DNA of 64,000 nucleotides from Terriglobia bacterium (GCA_030040995.1 JASHOS010000053.1:1-64000), one strand, 5' to 3'. Positions 47,991 to 58,078 are shown, counted from the stretch's first letter. Notes: generated by a model not told the origin, from the letters alone. A program made the numbers and translations.

Positions 47991-49409
47991 TTGACACACC
48001 CTAATGAGCTCGTTTTTCTGTCAGCGGCGGAGATGGCTGCTGAGGTTCGGGGGAGGAACGTCTCACCGCGCGAGCTGATTCGAAGTCACTTGGACCGCAT
48101 TGAGCGGCTCAACCCGCAGGTTAACGCCTTAGTCCACGTAGATACCGAAAACGCCGCAAGAGCCGCGCAGGCAGCCGAAACAGCCGTCATGCACAAGGCA
48201 GAATTGGGCCCGCTGCATGGCGTGCCGGTCACAATTAAGAGTTGCATTGACGTCGAGGGATGGCCTTGCGAAGCAGGAACGCGGCTCCGCTCGGGCAAGG
48301 TGGCATCTGGCGATGCGCCGCTCGTCGCGCGGCTGAAGAAGGCAGGCGCTATACCCCTTGGCAACTCGAACACGCCCGAGCTGCTGATGGCGTACGAGAC
48401 AGACAACGCGCTTTACGGCCGGACTAACAATCCGTGGGACGCTGAGCGAACGCCGGGAGGATCGAGCGGGGGCGAATCGGCCGCCATCGCCGGCTGCCTT
48501 TCCCCCGCAGGGGTAGGCAGCGATGGCGGAGGCTCCATCCGCATTCCCGCTCACTTTACCGGAATCTGCGGCTTGAAACCAACTCCCGGACGGATTCCCA
48601 CTACTGGACACTTTCCTTGTTCCGCCGGTCCTTTTGCTCTGATTGGAGTGGTGGGGCCGATGGCGCGCACCGTCGCTGACTTACAGCTCCTTTTCCGCGT
48701 CATGGTCGGCCCTGACGATGGGGACCCGCACTCTATTCCCGCCGGTGTCACCGGGCTAACCCGGGAAGAGGCTCGCAGAATAACGGTCGGCTGGTTCGAA
48801 GATGACGGCTCAACGCCGGTGACGGAGGAAACCCGGAACGCAGTCCGCCAGGCAGTGGATTGTCTCAGAGAGGAGGGCTTTCAGGCATCGCCGTTTCGTC
48901 CGGCCGGTCTCGTCCAGGCGCGCCAGTTATGGTGGGATGTTTTTGGACGCGCGGGCGCTCTTATGCTGGCCTCTCTGGTTGACGGGCGCGAAACCGAATT
49001 GAGTCCCTTGCTGAAAGAATTTCTGGCGCTCGTGTCCCGGGACGCGCCCCTCACACTGGATGATCTGTTGAAGGTTTGGGTGGAGCAAGACCGGCTCCGC
49101 GCCCGCTGGCTGTCTGAAACGAGGCGATTCCCCGCCCTGATTTGCCCCGTCTGCTCGGTTCCAGCCTTCCGTCACGCGGAACGCGAATGGACGATTGGCA
49201 ACAAAGGCGTCAAGTACCTCGATGCCATGACCTATACGCAGTGGTTCAACATCCTCGGCGTTCCCGCTGCGGTGGTTCCCGTGGGGCGGTCCCCGGAGGG
49301 CCTTCCTATCGGCGTTCAAGTTGTTGGCCGCCCTTATGAAGAAGAAGCGGTCTTGGCAATTGCCGCTATTGTTGAGAAGTGCGGGGGCTGGCGCCGACCT
49401 CCTATTTGA
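47991..49409 (+). CDS. Amidase signature family enzyme
   Basis: The protein has 472 residues from a TTG at 47991. The Ser-cisSer-Lys triad is K83 in VTIKSCIDVEG, S158 in PGGSSGGESAA and S182 in DGGGSIRIP. SPRELIRSHLDRI at the N-terminus is also typical. The substrate cannot be read from sequence; GatA is unlikely because there is no gatC or gatB nearby. The start is uncertain; the frame is open upstream through the previous gene. Confidence 0.85.
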   Translation: MTHPNELVFLSAAEMAAEVRGRNVSPRELIRSHLDRIERLNPQVNALVHVDTENAARAAQAAETAVMHKAELGPLHGVPVTIKSCIDVEGWPCEAGTRLRSGKVASGDAPLVARLKKAGAIPLGNSNTPELLMAYETDNALYGRTNNPWDAERTPGGSSGGESAAIAGCLSPAGVGSDGGGSIRIPAHFTGICGLKPTPGRIPTTGHFPCSAGPFALIGVVGPMARTVADLQLLFRVMVGPDDGDPHSIPAGVTGLTREEARRITVGWFEDDGSTPVTEETRNAVRQAVDCLREEGFQASPFRPAGLVQARQLWWDVFGRAGALMLASLVDGRETELSPLLKEFLALVSRDAPLTLDDLLKVWVEQDRLRARWLSETRRFPALICPVCSVPAFRHAEREWTIGNKGVKYLDAMTYTQWFNILGVPAAVVPVGRSPEGLPIGVQVVGRPYEEEAVLAIAAIVEKCGGWRRPPI

Positions 49410-49418
49410 GGAACCCAG

Positions 49419-49958
49419 ATGCGTGTAAGATTCAGTGCTGCCATCCTGCTCCTGGTGGGAACCGGTATGGGCATTCCCAGCTCCCATGCCGCGGGAGCAA
49501 AGCGTGCGGCCGTTCCTGCGGGATGGTCGCCGTCACAATTGATCACACCCGCAGAATTGGTCAAGGAAATGACACGCTCCAGACCGCACCGGCCGGTTAT
49601 CATTTGTGTAGGATTCATGGCTCTTTACCGGGGAGCTCACATTCGTGGTGCGCTCTATGAAGGCGCGGCGAGCGAACCCTCGGGCGTGACCCGGCTAAGA
49701 GCCTGGGCTCGCTCGCTGCCTAAAGCCACGCCTGTGGTGATCTATTGTGGATGTTGTCCGTTCTCCGAGTGTCCAAACGTCCGGCCCGCGTTCGCGGTAC
49801 TACGAAACGAAGGAATGACACACGTTCGTGTGCTTTACCTGGAGCGCGGATTGACGAAAGACTGGGTGGAGAAAGGTTATCCTTCACGTCGCGAAGGGAC
49901 GTCACCAACTGATACACAGCCAGGACTACCCTTATCTACGAGGCCAAGCACGAGGTGA
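49419..49958 (+). CDS. Exported rhodanese-like protein
   Basis: The protein has 179 residues. It starts with MRVRFSAAILLLVGTGMGIP and ends its signal at SSHAAG. The rhodanese fold follows, with YRGAHIRGALY and the loop VVIYCGCCPFSECPNVRPAF, where the first Cys is at the usual active-site position and three more Cys lie in the loop. It may be a periplasmic sulfurtransferase or thiol protein. It overlaps the next frame near 49,955. Confidence 0.75.
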   Translation: MRVRFSAAILLLVGTGMGIPSSHAAGAKRAAVPAGWSPSQLITPAELVKEMTRSRPHRPVIICVGFMALYRGAHIRGALYEGAASEPSGVTRLRAWARSLPKATPVVIYCGCCPFSECPNVRPAFAVLRNEGMTHVRVLYLERGLTKDWVEKGYPSRREGTSPTDTQPGLPLSTRPSTR

Positions 49959-49969
49959 CCGCTGTCATC

Positions 49970-50644
49970 ATGGCACATCAAGACCAATACGCCCTTGTGC
50001 AACCTCTATCTCTACGCCGCCGTCTAGGTCGTGTACTGAAGCGGGCGGGGATGGGTTTGCTCTTCTCGTTAGTCCTGGTGGTTCCCGCGCTCCGTCGGGT
50101 TCGCCGGCGGTTTTGGATGTGGACGGCAATCCGGGCTGTGGCCATGATTGCGGGGAGTTGGCTGGTCACTCGCTTTCTTTACGCGGGCGCTGACGCAGGT
50201 GTTTTGGCGCTTGGAATCCTTCTGGTGGTCTCCGGCTTGCTCTTCGGAGCCCGGCTACAGGAGAAATCTGTGGACGGCCTCGCTCGAGAATTGGGTGCCC
50301 TGGTGGTGGTCAACGGCGGCTCTTTTGTCCCCGCCGGTGGTAAGCCGGTGCCTCGCGTCAGCATTTTCGCTAGCTCCGAGCGCCTCCTGGTAATCTCAAA
50401 GCTGCGGCAGGAACTCTTGAAGATTCCTGTCAGCCGCATTTGCGGCCTTTGCATTCATGCTGACGCGCGCGCCATGGGGAGCTCACAAGGGTCCAAATGG
50501 AACCTTGACATTACTTGGCGGTCCGAAAACCTGGTGACAACCCAGTTTTGTTATGATGGCCCCTTTGCCGAGCATCTGGCGCGCATCGCGGAGAACACGG
50601 TCCGAAGTTTGTGGAAAAAGGAACTGCCGGTTTTGAACGCTTAG
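49970..50644 (+). CDS. Membrane protein of unknown function
   Basis: The protein has 224 residues and starts MAHQDQYALVQPLSLRRRLG. Two to three hydrophobic segments follow (MGLLFSLVLVVPAL, AGVLALGILLVVSGLLFGA). The C-terminal 120 residues look like a soluble beta-rich domain (VSIFASSERLLVISKLRQEL). No family is recognised. A GTG at 49955 overlapping the rhodanese stop is an alternative start. Confidence 0.55.
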   Translation: MAHQDQYALVQPLSLRRRLGRVLKRAGMGLLFSLVLVVPALRRVRRRFWMWTAIRAVAMIAGSWLVTRFLYAGADAGVLALGILLVVSGLLFGARLQEKSVDGLARELGALVVVNGGSFVPAGGKPVPRVSIFASSERLLVISKLRQELLKIPVSRICGLCIHADARAMGSSQGSKWNLDITWRSENLVTTQFCYDGPFAEHLARIAENTVRSLWKKELPVLNA

Positions 50645-50684
50645 CCTGCTGAGTTGTCATGTCACCCCACGACCACACCGAAGA

Positions 50685-50736
50685 ACCCTCACCCACCGCT
50701 TTGCGGTCCCCCCTCTCCCGCAAGCGGGAGAGGGCT
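50685..50736. repeat. Palindromic repeat, family B
   Basis: CCCTCACCCACCGCTTTGCGG and CCCTCTCCCGCAAGCGGGAG form nested hairpins just upstream of argH, ending in AGGGCTGTCGTC and a short T run. It could act as a terminator for the membrane-protein gene. Confidence 0.5.
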
Positions 50737-50777
50737 GTCGTCTTCTTTTTTTCTGGGGGTTCTTAGAGGAAACTTCA

Positions 50778-52187
50778 ATGAAGCTATGGGGCGGGCGTTT
50801 CGCAGCCGGCAAGCGAGACTCCCTGTTCGAGAAATTCTCGGAATCGTTCTCGCGCGACCAGCGCCTTATCCTCTACGACCTTCGCGTCAATCAGGTTTAT
50901 GTCCGGCACTTGGGGGCTGCCGGAGTGCTGAATTCCCGCGAGGTCCGCCAGTTGAATCGTGGCCTCGAATCTCTCCAATCCTACGTACAGAGTCATCCCC
51001 GCTGGGCGCAAGGGCAATCGAGTGAAGACGTGCACACATGGGTGGAAGCGCGGCTTGAGAGGGAGTCGGGAGCAGTCGCGCGGAAGCTGCGCACCGGGCG
51101 GAGCCGCAACGACCTTGTGGCAACGGAGAGCCGGCTGTTCACCAAGGATGTTGCCTTCGAGCTGATGAAAGCTTCCCTGGCGCTGATGGAATCGCTTGCT
51201 GGGGTGGCGCGCAAGCATCTCGATGTAGTGATGCCCGGCTTCACTCATCTCCAGCCCGCGCAGCCGATCCTCTTTTCGCATTACCTGCTGGCCTATTTCG
51301 AAATGTTTCTGCGGGACTTCGAGCGTTTTGCGCTGGTTCGAACGCGCGCGGACGAGCTGCCGCTGGGCGCCGGCGCGCTTGCGGGAACGGCCTTCCCTCT
51401 GAACCGCGATGGGCTTGCCAGGCAGCTTGGATTTGCCCGCGTCGCGCGCAACAGCCTGGACGCTACTTCTGACCGGGACTTTGTATGCGAGTTGCTCTTT
51501 GCCTGCACGCTCGCGATGAATCACCTGAGCCGCATCGCCGAAGACGTGATCATCTACTCGTCGCCGGCGTTCGGGTACGTGGAACTAGACAACCGATACG
51601 CTACGGGCAGCAGCCTGATGCCTCAGAAAAAGAACCCAGATTCTCTGGAGCTTATCCGGGGCAAAGCGGCGGGCGCTCTGGGAAGGCTCACCGGCATGCT
51701 GGCGCTGCTCAAAGGGCTGCCGCTCGCTTATAACCGCGACCTCCAGGAGGATAAGCAGGCGCTTTTTGAGGGCGCGGATGCGGCGCGCGACTCACTGCAA
51801 TTAGCAGCCCGAATTGTGGAAACGCTGCGCGTTAACAGGGAAAGAATGCGGGCAGCCACAGAAATCGGGTTCTTGACTGCCACCGATATCGCGGATGAGC
51901 TGGTGCGGCGCGGAGTTCCATTTGGGGAGGCCCACGAGCGCGTTGGAGAGTTGGTGCGACTTTGCGTGGCGCGGAAAAAGACGCTTGCCGAGATTACTCA
52001 CGATGAAGCGCGACGAATCATCCCTTCATGGGACGGCCACCTGGCGCGCGTCGCAGCATCTGCGGAACGTTCAGTGGAGCGGCGAAAAGCCACAGGTGGC
52101 ACGGCCCGCGTCCAGGTGAGCCGCCAAATCAGATGGGCCGGGCAGACGATCTCTCAACTCAGAAAGAAAATTTCCTCACTCTCCTGA
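50778..52187 (+). CDS. argH: Argininosuccinate lyase ArgH
   Basis: The protein has 469 residues. It starts MKLWGGRFAAGKRDSLFEKF and has the catalytic His region TGRSRNDLVATESRLF, GFTHLQPAQPILFSHYLLAY and the superfamily signature GSSLMPQKKNPD. It releases arginine and fumarate in the last step of arginine synthesis. GAGGAAACTTCA precedes the ATG. Confidence 0.93.
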   Translation: MKLWGGRFAAGKRDSLFEKFSESFSRDQRLILYDLRVNQVYVRHLGAAGVLNSREVRQLNRGLESLQSYVQSHPRWAQGQSSEDVHTWVEARLERESGAVARKLRTGRSRNDLVATESRLFTKDVAFELMKASLALMESLAGVARKHLDVVMPGFTHLQPAQPILFSHYLLAYFEMFLRDFERFALVRTRADELPLGAGALAGTAFPLNRDGLARQLGFARVARNSLDATSDRDFVCELLFACTLAMNHLSRIAEDVIIYSSPAFGYVELDNRYATGSSLMPQKKNPDSLELIRGKAAGALGRLTGMLALLKGLPLAYNRDLQEDKQALFEGADAARDSLQLAARIVETLRVNRERMRAATEIGFLTATDIADELVRRGVPFGEAHERVGELVRLCVARKKTLAEITHDEARRIIPSWDGHLARVAASAERSVERRKATGGTARVQVSRQIRWAGQTISQLRKKISSLS

Positions 52188-53053
52188 TGCGTTTGAGACG
52201 CACATTTTGGGGCTTTGGCGCCTTGTTGGCGGTGGTCATAATAGCGGGTCTCCCGGCTTCCGCTCAACAAGCAGACACAAGCTACGGTCCTGCCGGAGAC
52301 CTTACCAGCAGCCAGATTTTCCGCCCTCCCATGGCAGACCCGTTTGAGCCCGCCAGCCTCATTCGCTACGGCGGAAATAGCCTTGATTTCGGGCTAGACC
52401 TCCCGCTCATGGTTTACACCGACGAGGGCGGCAGTTCGGAGTGGCAGATTGGTTTCCTCGGCGGTATTGTGGCCCGGTTTGGGTCGGAACGAACCACGCT
52501 CTACCTGAAGTCGGCGGATTTCCACGCCGGAATCCCGTTCTCATTTCGTAAGGGGCGATTTTCGTCGCGAATTCAGTTCTACCACGTAAGCTCGCATTTG
52601 GGCGCCGACTACGAAGCTCTCACCGGATTTCAACCGTTCCATTACAGCCGCGAGGCTCTGCAGGCGCTTGCCGCCTACGATGCGCCTCATCACGTGCGCA
52701 TTTACGGCGGTCCAACTCTCCTCGTGCGAACTTATCCTCACGTAGAGCGCTGGGCTTTCCAGGCTGGGACGGAGTGGTTTCCACAGCGTCTTTCAGGGCG
52801 CCGCTGGCACGCTTACCTGGCCGATGATTTTCAAACCCGAGGTGAAGTTGACTGGCAAACCGACATCAGTATCACGCCGGGCGTCCAGTGGACCACGTCG
52901 AAAGAAGAGCCGGTGGCGCGCTTCGAAGGCTGGATCTACAGCGGGCAAGACCCCTTTGGGGAACTGTTCCAGGAACGGGAACATGTGATCGGCGTTCAAC
53001 TGGTGTTTACACTGGACCCGGAGATCAAATCGCTGATCACCCACCGGCACTGA
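52187..53053 (+). CDS. DUF1207-family exported protein
   Basis: The protein has 288 residues. It starts MRLRRTFWGFGALLAVVIIA with a signal ending in ASAQQ. The pattern FRPPMADPFEPASLIRYGGN, LPLMVYTDEGGSSEWQIGFL and VSSHLGADYEALTGFQPFHY matches DUF1207, a beta-rich family likely to be in the outer membrane. The ATG shares one base with the argH stop (TGATG). The coupling to argH is probably incidental. Confidence 0.75.
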   Translation: MRLRRTFWGFGALLAVVIIAGLPASAQQADTSYGPAGDLTSSQIFRPPMADPFEPASLIRYGGNSLDFGLDLPLMVYTDEGGSSEWQIGFLGGIVARFGSERTTLYLKSADFHAGIPFSFRKGRFSSRIQFYHVSSHLGADYEALTGFQPFHYSREALQALAAYDAPHHVRIYGGPTLLVRTYPHVERWAFQAGTEWFPQRLSGRRWHAYLADDFQTRGEVDWQTDISITPGVQWTTSKEEPVARFEGWIYSGQDPFGELFQEREHVIGVQLVFTLDPEIKSLITHRH

Positions 53054-54409
53054 TTACGTTCCCGCAACGGTGAGACCTTCAATCAGAAGCGGCGGAGCGG
53101 CAAGCGGGCTGCGGAACTCCAGGTCCGAGCCAACCATGCTGATGTGGCGGAGCATCTCCGGCAGGCTTCCCGCAATCGTGACCTCCTCTACCGGAAATGT
53201 AAGCTCTCCGTTTTCGATCCACATTCCTGAGGCGCCACGCGAGTAATCGCCGGTAACAACGTTCACGCCGAAGCCGATCAGCTCCGTCACGAAAAAACCC
53301 GTTTTAACTGAGTGCAGGATCTCTTCCAAGGAGTGACAGCCCGACGCAATGTAGAAGTTCTTTGGCCCCACTGCAGGCGGTCCGGCAACGCCGCGCGCCG
53401 CGTTTCCTGTGGTATTCAGGTTTAGCTTGCGCGCCGTGTAGGCGTTGAGCAAATAGCTTTTCAGGAAGCCCTTTTCAATCACGACAGTGGTGGAAGCCGG
53501 GATTCCCTCATCGTCGAACGGGCGCGATCCGAACCCGCCGGGCCGCAAGGCATCGTCGATTACGGTGATGTTCTCTCCCGCTACCGGCTGTCCCAGTTTG
53601 TCTGTGAGAAACGACGCGCCGCGATATACGGAATCTCCCCGCACGGCCTCGAACAGGTGGCCCACCAGGGACCGTGAAGTCTCACTATCAAAAACCACGG
53701 GGACGCGAACCGTGGAAACCTTGCGGGCGCCAAGTTTGCGCAGGGCGCGCTCAGCCGCTTTGCGACCCACGGCTTCCGGAGAATCAAGGCTGCCGGAGCG
53801 CCGCGCCACGGAATACCAGTAGTCACGTTGCATTCCCGAATTTCCGCCATTCATGGCCACCGGAGTAACCGAAAGCCCGCAATAAGACGAGGCGTAACTA
53901 CCTACAAAGCCCAATGAATTCGCGTAAGCCTTAGCGCCGGAGCTGGCCTCGAAAGACGCACCTTCCGAGTTTTGGATGCGGGGATCGGCGCTAAGCGCGG
54001 CTTCCTCGGCACGGCGCGCCCATTCCAACCGGGTCTCCGTGGAAAGGCGCCCCACATCCGGAAAGAACAATTCCAAATCTCCGGCATAGCGCCCCAGACG
54101 TTCCGCTTCCGGCAGCCCGCTGGCCGGGTCTTCCGAAGTGGCCTGCGCCATCGCCAGCGTTCGCTCCACCAGCCGTCCGAGCGCTTGCGCCGAGAAGTCC
54201 TGCGAGTATGCGCTGGCACTCCGGGTTCCCACAAAAGCGCGCAGCCCGAGGGCTTTTGATGCCGCTTCTTTCAGACTTTCGACCTGGCGCATCCGGACAA
54301 CCGCAGAGAATTCTTCCCGCTCGCGTACAATGACATCGGCGGCTGTGGCGCCGGCTCGCGTTGCGCGCTCTACGAGGTCCTGCGCGATTTGTTCAAGCTG
54401 CTCTGACAT
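53054..54409 (-). CDS. tldE: TldE/PmbA metalloprotease subunit
   Basis: The protein has 451 residues. GAEWGRR-like core motifs are absent, but the TldE pattern is clear: PVVFDSETSRSLVGHLFEAV, RPFDDEGIPASTTVVIEKG, NTTGNAARG and SGMWIENGELTFPVEEVTIA. TldE lacks the zinc motif and works with TldD as a heterodimer that degrades unfolded peptides. It follows tldD by 6 bp on the same strand. Confidence 0.9.
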   Translation of the reverse strand: MSEQLEQIAQDLVERATRAGATAADVIVREREEFSAVVRMRQVESLKEAASKALGLRAFVGTRSASAYSQDFSAQALGRLVERTLAMAQATSEDPASGLPEAERLGRYAGDLELFFPDVGRLSTETRLEWARRAEEAALSADPRIQNSEGASFEASSGAKAYANSLGFVGSYASSYCGLSVTPVAMNGGNSGMQRDYWYSVARRSGSLDSPEAVGRKAAERALRKLGARKVSTVRVPVVFDSETSRSLVGHLFEAVRGDSVYRGASFLTDKLGQPVAGENITVIDDALRPGGFGSRPFDDEGIPASTTVVIEKGFLKSYLLNAYTARKLNLNTTGNAARGVAGPPAVGPKNFYIASGCHSLEEILHSVKTGFFVTELIGFGVNVVTGDYSRGASGMWIENGELTFPVEEVTIAGSLPEMLRHISMVGSDLEFRSPLAAPPLLIEGLTVAGT

Positions 54410-54415
54410 GGAGGT

Positions 54416-55870
54416 TTATGTAAACGAACTTGCGGCACGCGGCGCTGTTCCGCCGACGGTCAAATGGCTCACTTTGATGGTCGGAATGCCCACGCCCACC
54501 GGCACGCTCTGGCCATCCTTGCCACAAGTTCCGATGCCAGGGTCCAGGCCGAGATCGTTTCCGACGGCGGTAACTCGCGTGAGAACGGTTGGCCCGTCGC
54601 CGATAAGGGTTGCGCCCTTCACCGGCGCGGTGATCTTGCCGTTTTCGATGAGGTAAGCCTCGGAAGCCGAAAAGACAAATTTTCCGCTGGTAATGTCCAC
54701 CTGGCCGCCGCCAAAGTAGACCGCATAAAGGCCGCGTTTCACGGAGCGGATGATTTCTTGCGGGTCATCACGGCCGGCCAACATATAAGTGTTGGTCATG
54801 CGCGGCATGGGGATGTGCTCATAGCTTTCACGGCGGCCGTTACCCGTGAGGCTGGTCTTCATCACGCCGGCGCTAAGCTTATCCTGGATATATCCGCACA
54901 AGATGCCGTTCTCAATCAGCACGGTTTTGTGAGTAGGAGCGCCTTCATCATCGACGTTGAGCGAGCCGCGGCGCGAAGGAACGGTGCCGTCATCGACGAC
55001 CGTGCAGAGGTCGGAGGCTACGCGCTGTCCGATGCGGCCGCTGAAAGCCGAGATGCCCTTGCGATTGAAATCGGCTTCGAGGCCGTGACCGATCGCCTCA
55101 TGGAGCAAGATGCCGGGCCAGCCGGGCGCAAGCACCACCTCCATTTCGCCCGCCGGCGCCTCACGCGCGTCGAGCTGACCGACGGCCTGGCGCGCCGCCT
55201 CGCGGGCATAAGCCTCCGGGGCGTTCTCCCCCTGGAAGAACTCGAGGCCAACGCGGCCTCCGCCGCCATAGGACCCGGATTGCGCGTTGCCGTTCTGTCT
55301 GGCGATTGCGAACACGCTCATCCGGACAAGAGGTTGGAAATCCGTGACTGATCTTCCGTCTGATCCAGCGATCAGCACGTGGCGCACTTGATCGGCATAA
55401 CCCACTCTCACTTGCTGGATGCGCTTGTCGTAAGCGCGGGCCGCCAGATCCGCGCGCCGGGTCAGAGTGAGTTTTTCCGTCAAATCGCGGCCGGTAGGAG
55501 GAAGCGCGACCGGATAGACATTGTGCGCTGCCTCTACTGTGCTTAAGCCGGCGGTCGAAACGCGCGCTGGGCCGCTCGCGATCCGTGCCGCAATCCGCGC
55601 CACTTTGCTGATCTTCGCGGGTTCCAGATCATCCGTGTAGGCGTATCCGGTCTGCTCGCCCGCCAGCACTCTTACCCCGCAGCCTACCGTTATACCCTCC
55701 GTCGCGCTTTTCACCAGAGATTCGTCAACTGCGATGGAGGACGCGGTCGTGTGCTCGAAATAAAGATCGGCATAATCGCCGCCCTCGGATAGAGCTGCGG
55801 CAAGATATTTCTCAAGATCGCCCGGCGTGATGCTGTATGTTTCCCGAAAAAACTGGTCAGCTTGCGGCAT
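54416..55870 (-). CDS. tldD: TldD metalloprotease
   Basis: The protein has 484 residues. The zinc-binding HExxxH motif is HEAIGH (257-262). The C-terminal Cys ligand lies in GTCGKDGQSVPVGVG. RRGSLNVDDEGAPT is the family's conserved stretch. It pairs with TldE. The ATG at 55870 is supported by the usual N-terminus (MPQADQFFRETY); no strong ribosome binding site is visible. Confidence 0.92.
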   Translation of the reverse strand: MPQADQFFRETYSITPGDLEKYLAAALSEGGDYADLYFEHTTASSIAVDESLVKSATEGITVGCGVRVLAGEQTGYAYTDDLEPAKISKVARIAARIASGPARVSTAGLSTVEAAHNVYPVALPPTGRDLTEKLTLTRRADLAARAYDKRIQQVRVGYADQVRHVLIAGSDGRSVTDFQPLVRMSVFAIARQNGNAQSGSYGGGGRVGLEFFQGENAPEAYAREAARQAVGQLDAREAPAGEMEVVLAPGWPGILLHEAIGHGLEADFNRKGISAFSGRIGQRVASDLCTVVDDGTVPSRRGSLNVDDEGAPTHKTVLIENGILCGYIQDKLSAGVMKTSLTGNGRRESYEHIPMPRMTNTYMLAGRDDPQEIIRSVKRGLYAVYFGGGQVDITSGKFVFSASEAYLIENGKITAPVKGATLIGDGPTVLTRVTAVGNDLGLDPGIGTCGKDGQSVPVGVGIPTIKVSHLTVGGTAPRAASSFT

Positions 55871-55956
55871 AAACCGTTCTTAGCACTTCCAGTCTCACGC
55901 TAACACGTCGCGCCCTTCGGTCGCAAACCGGAGAGTGGAAAGGTTGTTGTTGCCAG

Positions 55957-56946
55957 CTAATCGGATATTTCCTTGCGTGTAGTTTCGCCGAATGCCGTCT
56001 TCATGGCGGCGGAGGCTCTCGCGCAGGCCTCGTCGAGTGGGAGGGCGCGCAAGGCGGCATTGAAGGGCTCAGCCTGGACAGGACCGTCATAATCCATCTG
56101 GAGAAGTGCGCCCAGGAACTTCGCTACAGGAATAACGCCCGTGGCGGCAGGTAATTCACGGTGGTCATCCCGATACTGATCGAGCGTGAGGCCGCGGGGC
56201 GCATCGTTCAGGTCTACCGTCAGCACATCCGTGCCGCGAAGCGTCAAGAGATCTTTAGCGGTCTCCTCCGCGTTGAACCAGTGCCAGCTATCGAGCTGGA
56301 TTCCCAGATTGTTCGCACCGATAGCCACCGTGAGTTCTCTCGTCTCGCTCAGAGTGTGTATAAAGGGGTGCCGCTGGCTGCGCCAGAGAGTGCGAGGTGC
56401 CACATACTCCAGACCAAGCTTCTGTCCGTGGTCGCCGAGGATTTGCGCGCACTGGTGAAGGCGGTCGGCATGCTGCCGAAAATTCTGGAGGTATGTGAGC
56501 TCGTTGCTGCACGGCATAACCCACGTGCTGACTCGCCGGATTCCAGCCCTCCGCAGAACAGCCGCGGCAGCAGGGAGCTTTTTCAGTCCGGCGCTAAACG
56601 TTGCCTCATCCTTACGGAACTCTACAGGCAAACCGGCAGCGCCAAACTTCAGATTCTTCGCCTGCATGTTGTCAAGGAGCCGCGTGAGCTCGTCCGGATC
56701 CAGAGAAGCAAAGTAGTCCAAATCAGGATCTACGCCTTCGAAGCTGTATTTGGCTGCGAGCTCAAGGGTCTCGTTGAAACTGGCGTGGAATCCCAGACGT
56801 CCGACGCTCAGATTCGTATAGAACCGGCGCTGGGGAGTTCCGGTCGGTTTGGTGACGTCTGCGACGAGGTCTCGGCCCGGCAGAGACGCGATGCTCGCGG
56901 CTGCTCCCGTGGAAAGAAACCGGCGGCGGGTGAGTTCGTTGGACAT
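55957..56946 (-). CDS. Tat-exported sugar-isomerase-like TIM-barrel protein
   Basis: The protein has 329 residues. The twin-arginine signal is LTRRRFLSTGAAASIASL. The xylose isomerase/AP endonuclease 2-like barrel is visible in AAKYSFEGVDPDLDYF, LGLEYVAPRTLWRS, NLGIQLDSWHWFNAEE, TVDLNDAPRG and MDYDGPVQAEPFN, which contain the acidic and His metal ligands. The substrate is unknown. These exported epimerase-like proteins are common in Acidobacteriota and Planctomycetota. Confidence 0.8.
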   Translation of the reverse strand: MSNELTRRRFLSTGAAASIASLPGRDLVADVTKPTGTPQRRFYTNLSVGRLGFHASFNETLELAAKYSFEGVDPDLDYFASLDPDELTRLLDNMQAKNLKFGAAGLPVEFRKDEATFSAGLKKLPAAAAVLRRAGIRRVSTWVMPCSNELTYLQNFRQHADRLHQCAQILGDHGQKLGLEYVAPRTLWRSQRHPFIHTLSETRELTVAIGANNLGIQLDSWHWFNAEETAKDLLTLRGTDVLTVDLNDAPRGLTLDQYRDDHRELPAATGVIPVAKFLGALLQMDYDGPVQAEPFNAALRALPLDEACARASAAMKTAFGETTRKEISD

Positions 56947-57536
56947 CAGAGGCCACCACAGCTATTCAGCGGAAGTGCCGACCTAAAGGTCGGCGCTACT
57001 TCTTCTCTGACCGGCATTGAAACAATCAGCCTCCGTTGAGAATGTTGCACTTATCGCCCTCTTAGGGTTCGTTCCAAAAAAGCAAGCTATCAGCGGTCAG
57101 CTTTCAGCAAACGCGCCTGGGGATCTTGCTCCTGACTTTCTAACGTTCCTGTGCTTTCTATCTCTCTTAGGGCTTGTTCCGCAAGTTTTGTTTTGTTGCT
57201 CTCTTCTATCTCTGGCGCGGTTATTCAGAGAGGAAAGCGCCGCTCCTATTCTACCCGAGCTTCCGGAGACGAGTGCGATAAACAAGAATTTTTTTGCGCG
57301 GCACCCGGCCGGTTAGCATATTCAAGTTGTCGTCTTCTGGAGGACCTCAGGGCTTTACGCCAAATTAACAATTTAAATGGAACCCATAACGCCAGGATGG
57401 CGTCTTAGCAGATAAGAGATGAAGGTGATGAAAAGAACAATCGTTCTCGATCGACTTCTGTCCAAAGGCGCGAAGGTTTGCGTGCCCTTGCATCGCGGCT
57501 ACCGACACGGTGCTGTCAAAGATTGAAAGTGTTGCT
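56947..57536. other. Spacer without a supportable gene
   Basis: A hairpin CCGACCT-AA-AGGTCGG lies near 56,976. Direct-repeat fragments of the kind TATCAGCGGTCAGCTTTCAGC are present near 57,090. Several short frames are open, but none has a convincing ribosome binding site or product. Confidence 0.4.
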
Positions 57537-58064
57537 ATGGAGATACTCAGAATGGACGCGGAAAGACGTGAAGGAAAAGGGGACGAACCGATTCGGTCGA
57601 ATGAAGCATCGAACGGTCTCGGCGCATGGGAAGACATGGCGCACCTATTGAGGAGCGTGGCGAGGCTTATGGCCAGGCTTTTGCAGGCCACGCACCTGGC
57701 GGTCCTCGTCAACGACGGTGGGCAGTATCGGCCGGTAGAGACCCTCGGGTATAGGGTCACACCGGCAGTCTCTTTCTCACAAGAAAGCGGTGTTCTCAAG
57801 CACCTGGAAAGAGAGGTGGGCCCAGCTTCGGTGTGCTTCGATGACTCGGAGAGCGGATTTTGGGTTTGGGACCTGCCCGACCATGAGCGGGTTGCGCTTG
57901 AGGACCTCTGCGCGGATATTCTCGCGCCGATAAGAGTTAAGGGCAGGCTGCTGGCGGTGGTCAGCCTTGGTCCCAAGAAATCGGGAGAGTTGTATTCGAG
58001 AACTGAATTGAGCCTGCTCCAGATGCTGGGTAGTGAAGACCGGTGGGACAGAAGACTGGCTTGA
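57537..58064 (+). CDS. GAF-like sensor domain protein
   Basis: The protein has 175 residues and starts MEILRMDAERREGKGDEPIR. The core fits a GAF domain: LLRSVARLMARLLQATHLAV, PVETLGYRV, ILAPIRVKGRLLAVVSLGPK and SRTELSLLQMLGS. No output domain is attached. It ends 14 bp before the HtrA protease gene on the same strand, so it may sense a signal for that gene. The start is uncertain. Confidence 0.6.
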   Translation: MEILRMDAERREGKGDEPIRSNEASNGLGAWEDMAHLLRSVARLMARLLQATHLAVLVNDGGQYRPVETLGYRVTPAVSFSQESGVLKHLEREVGPASVCFDDSESGFWVWDLPDHERVALEDLCADILAPIRVKGRLLAVVSLGPKKSGELYSRTELSLLQMLGSEDRWDRRLA

Positions 58065-58078
58065 GAGAACTAGGGGCT

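Noticed and set aside
54464-55351. A 295-codon plus-strand open frame
   Set aside because: It is antisense to tldD, whose HExxxH motif is on the minus strand.
57017-57408. Plus-strand frames upstream of the GAF-like gene
   Set aside because: They contain repeat-like sequence, have no ribosome binding site and give no recognisable product.
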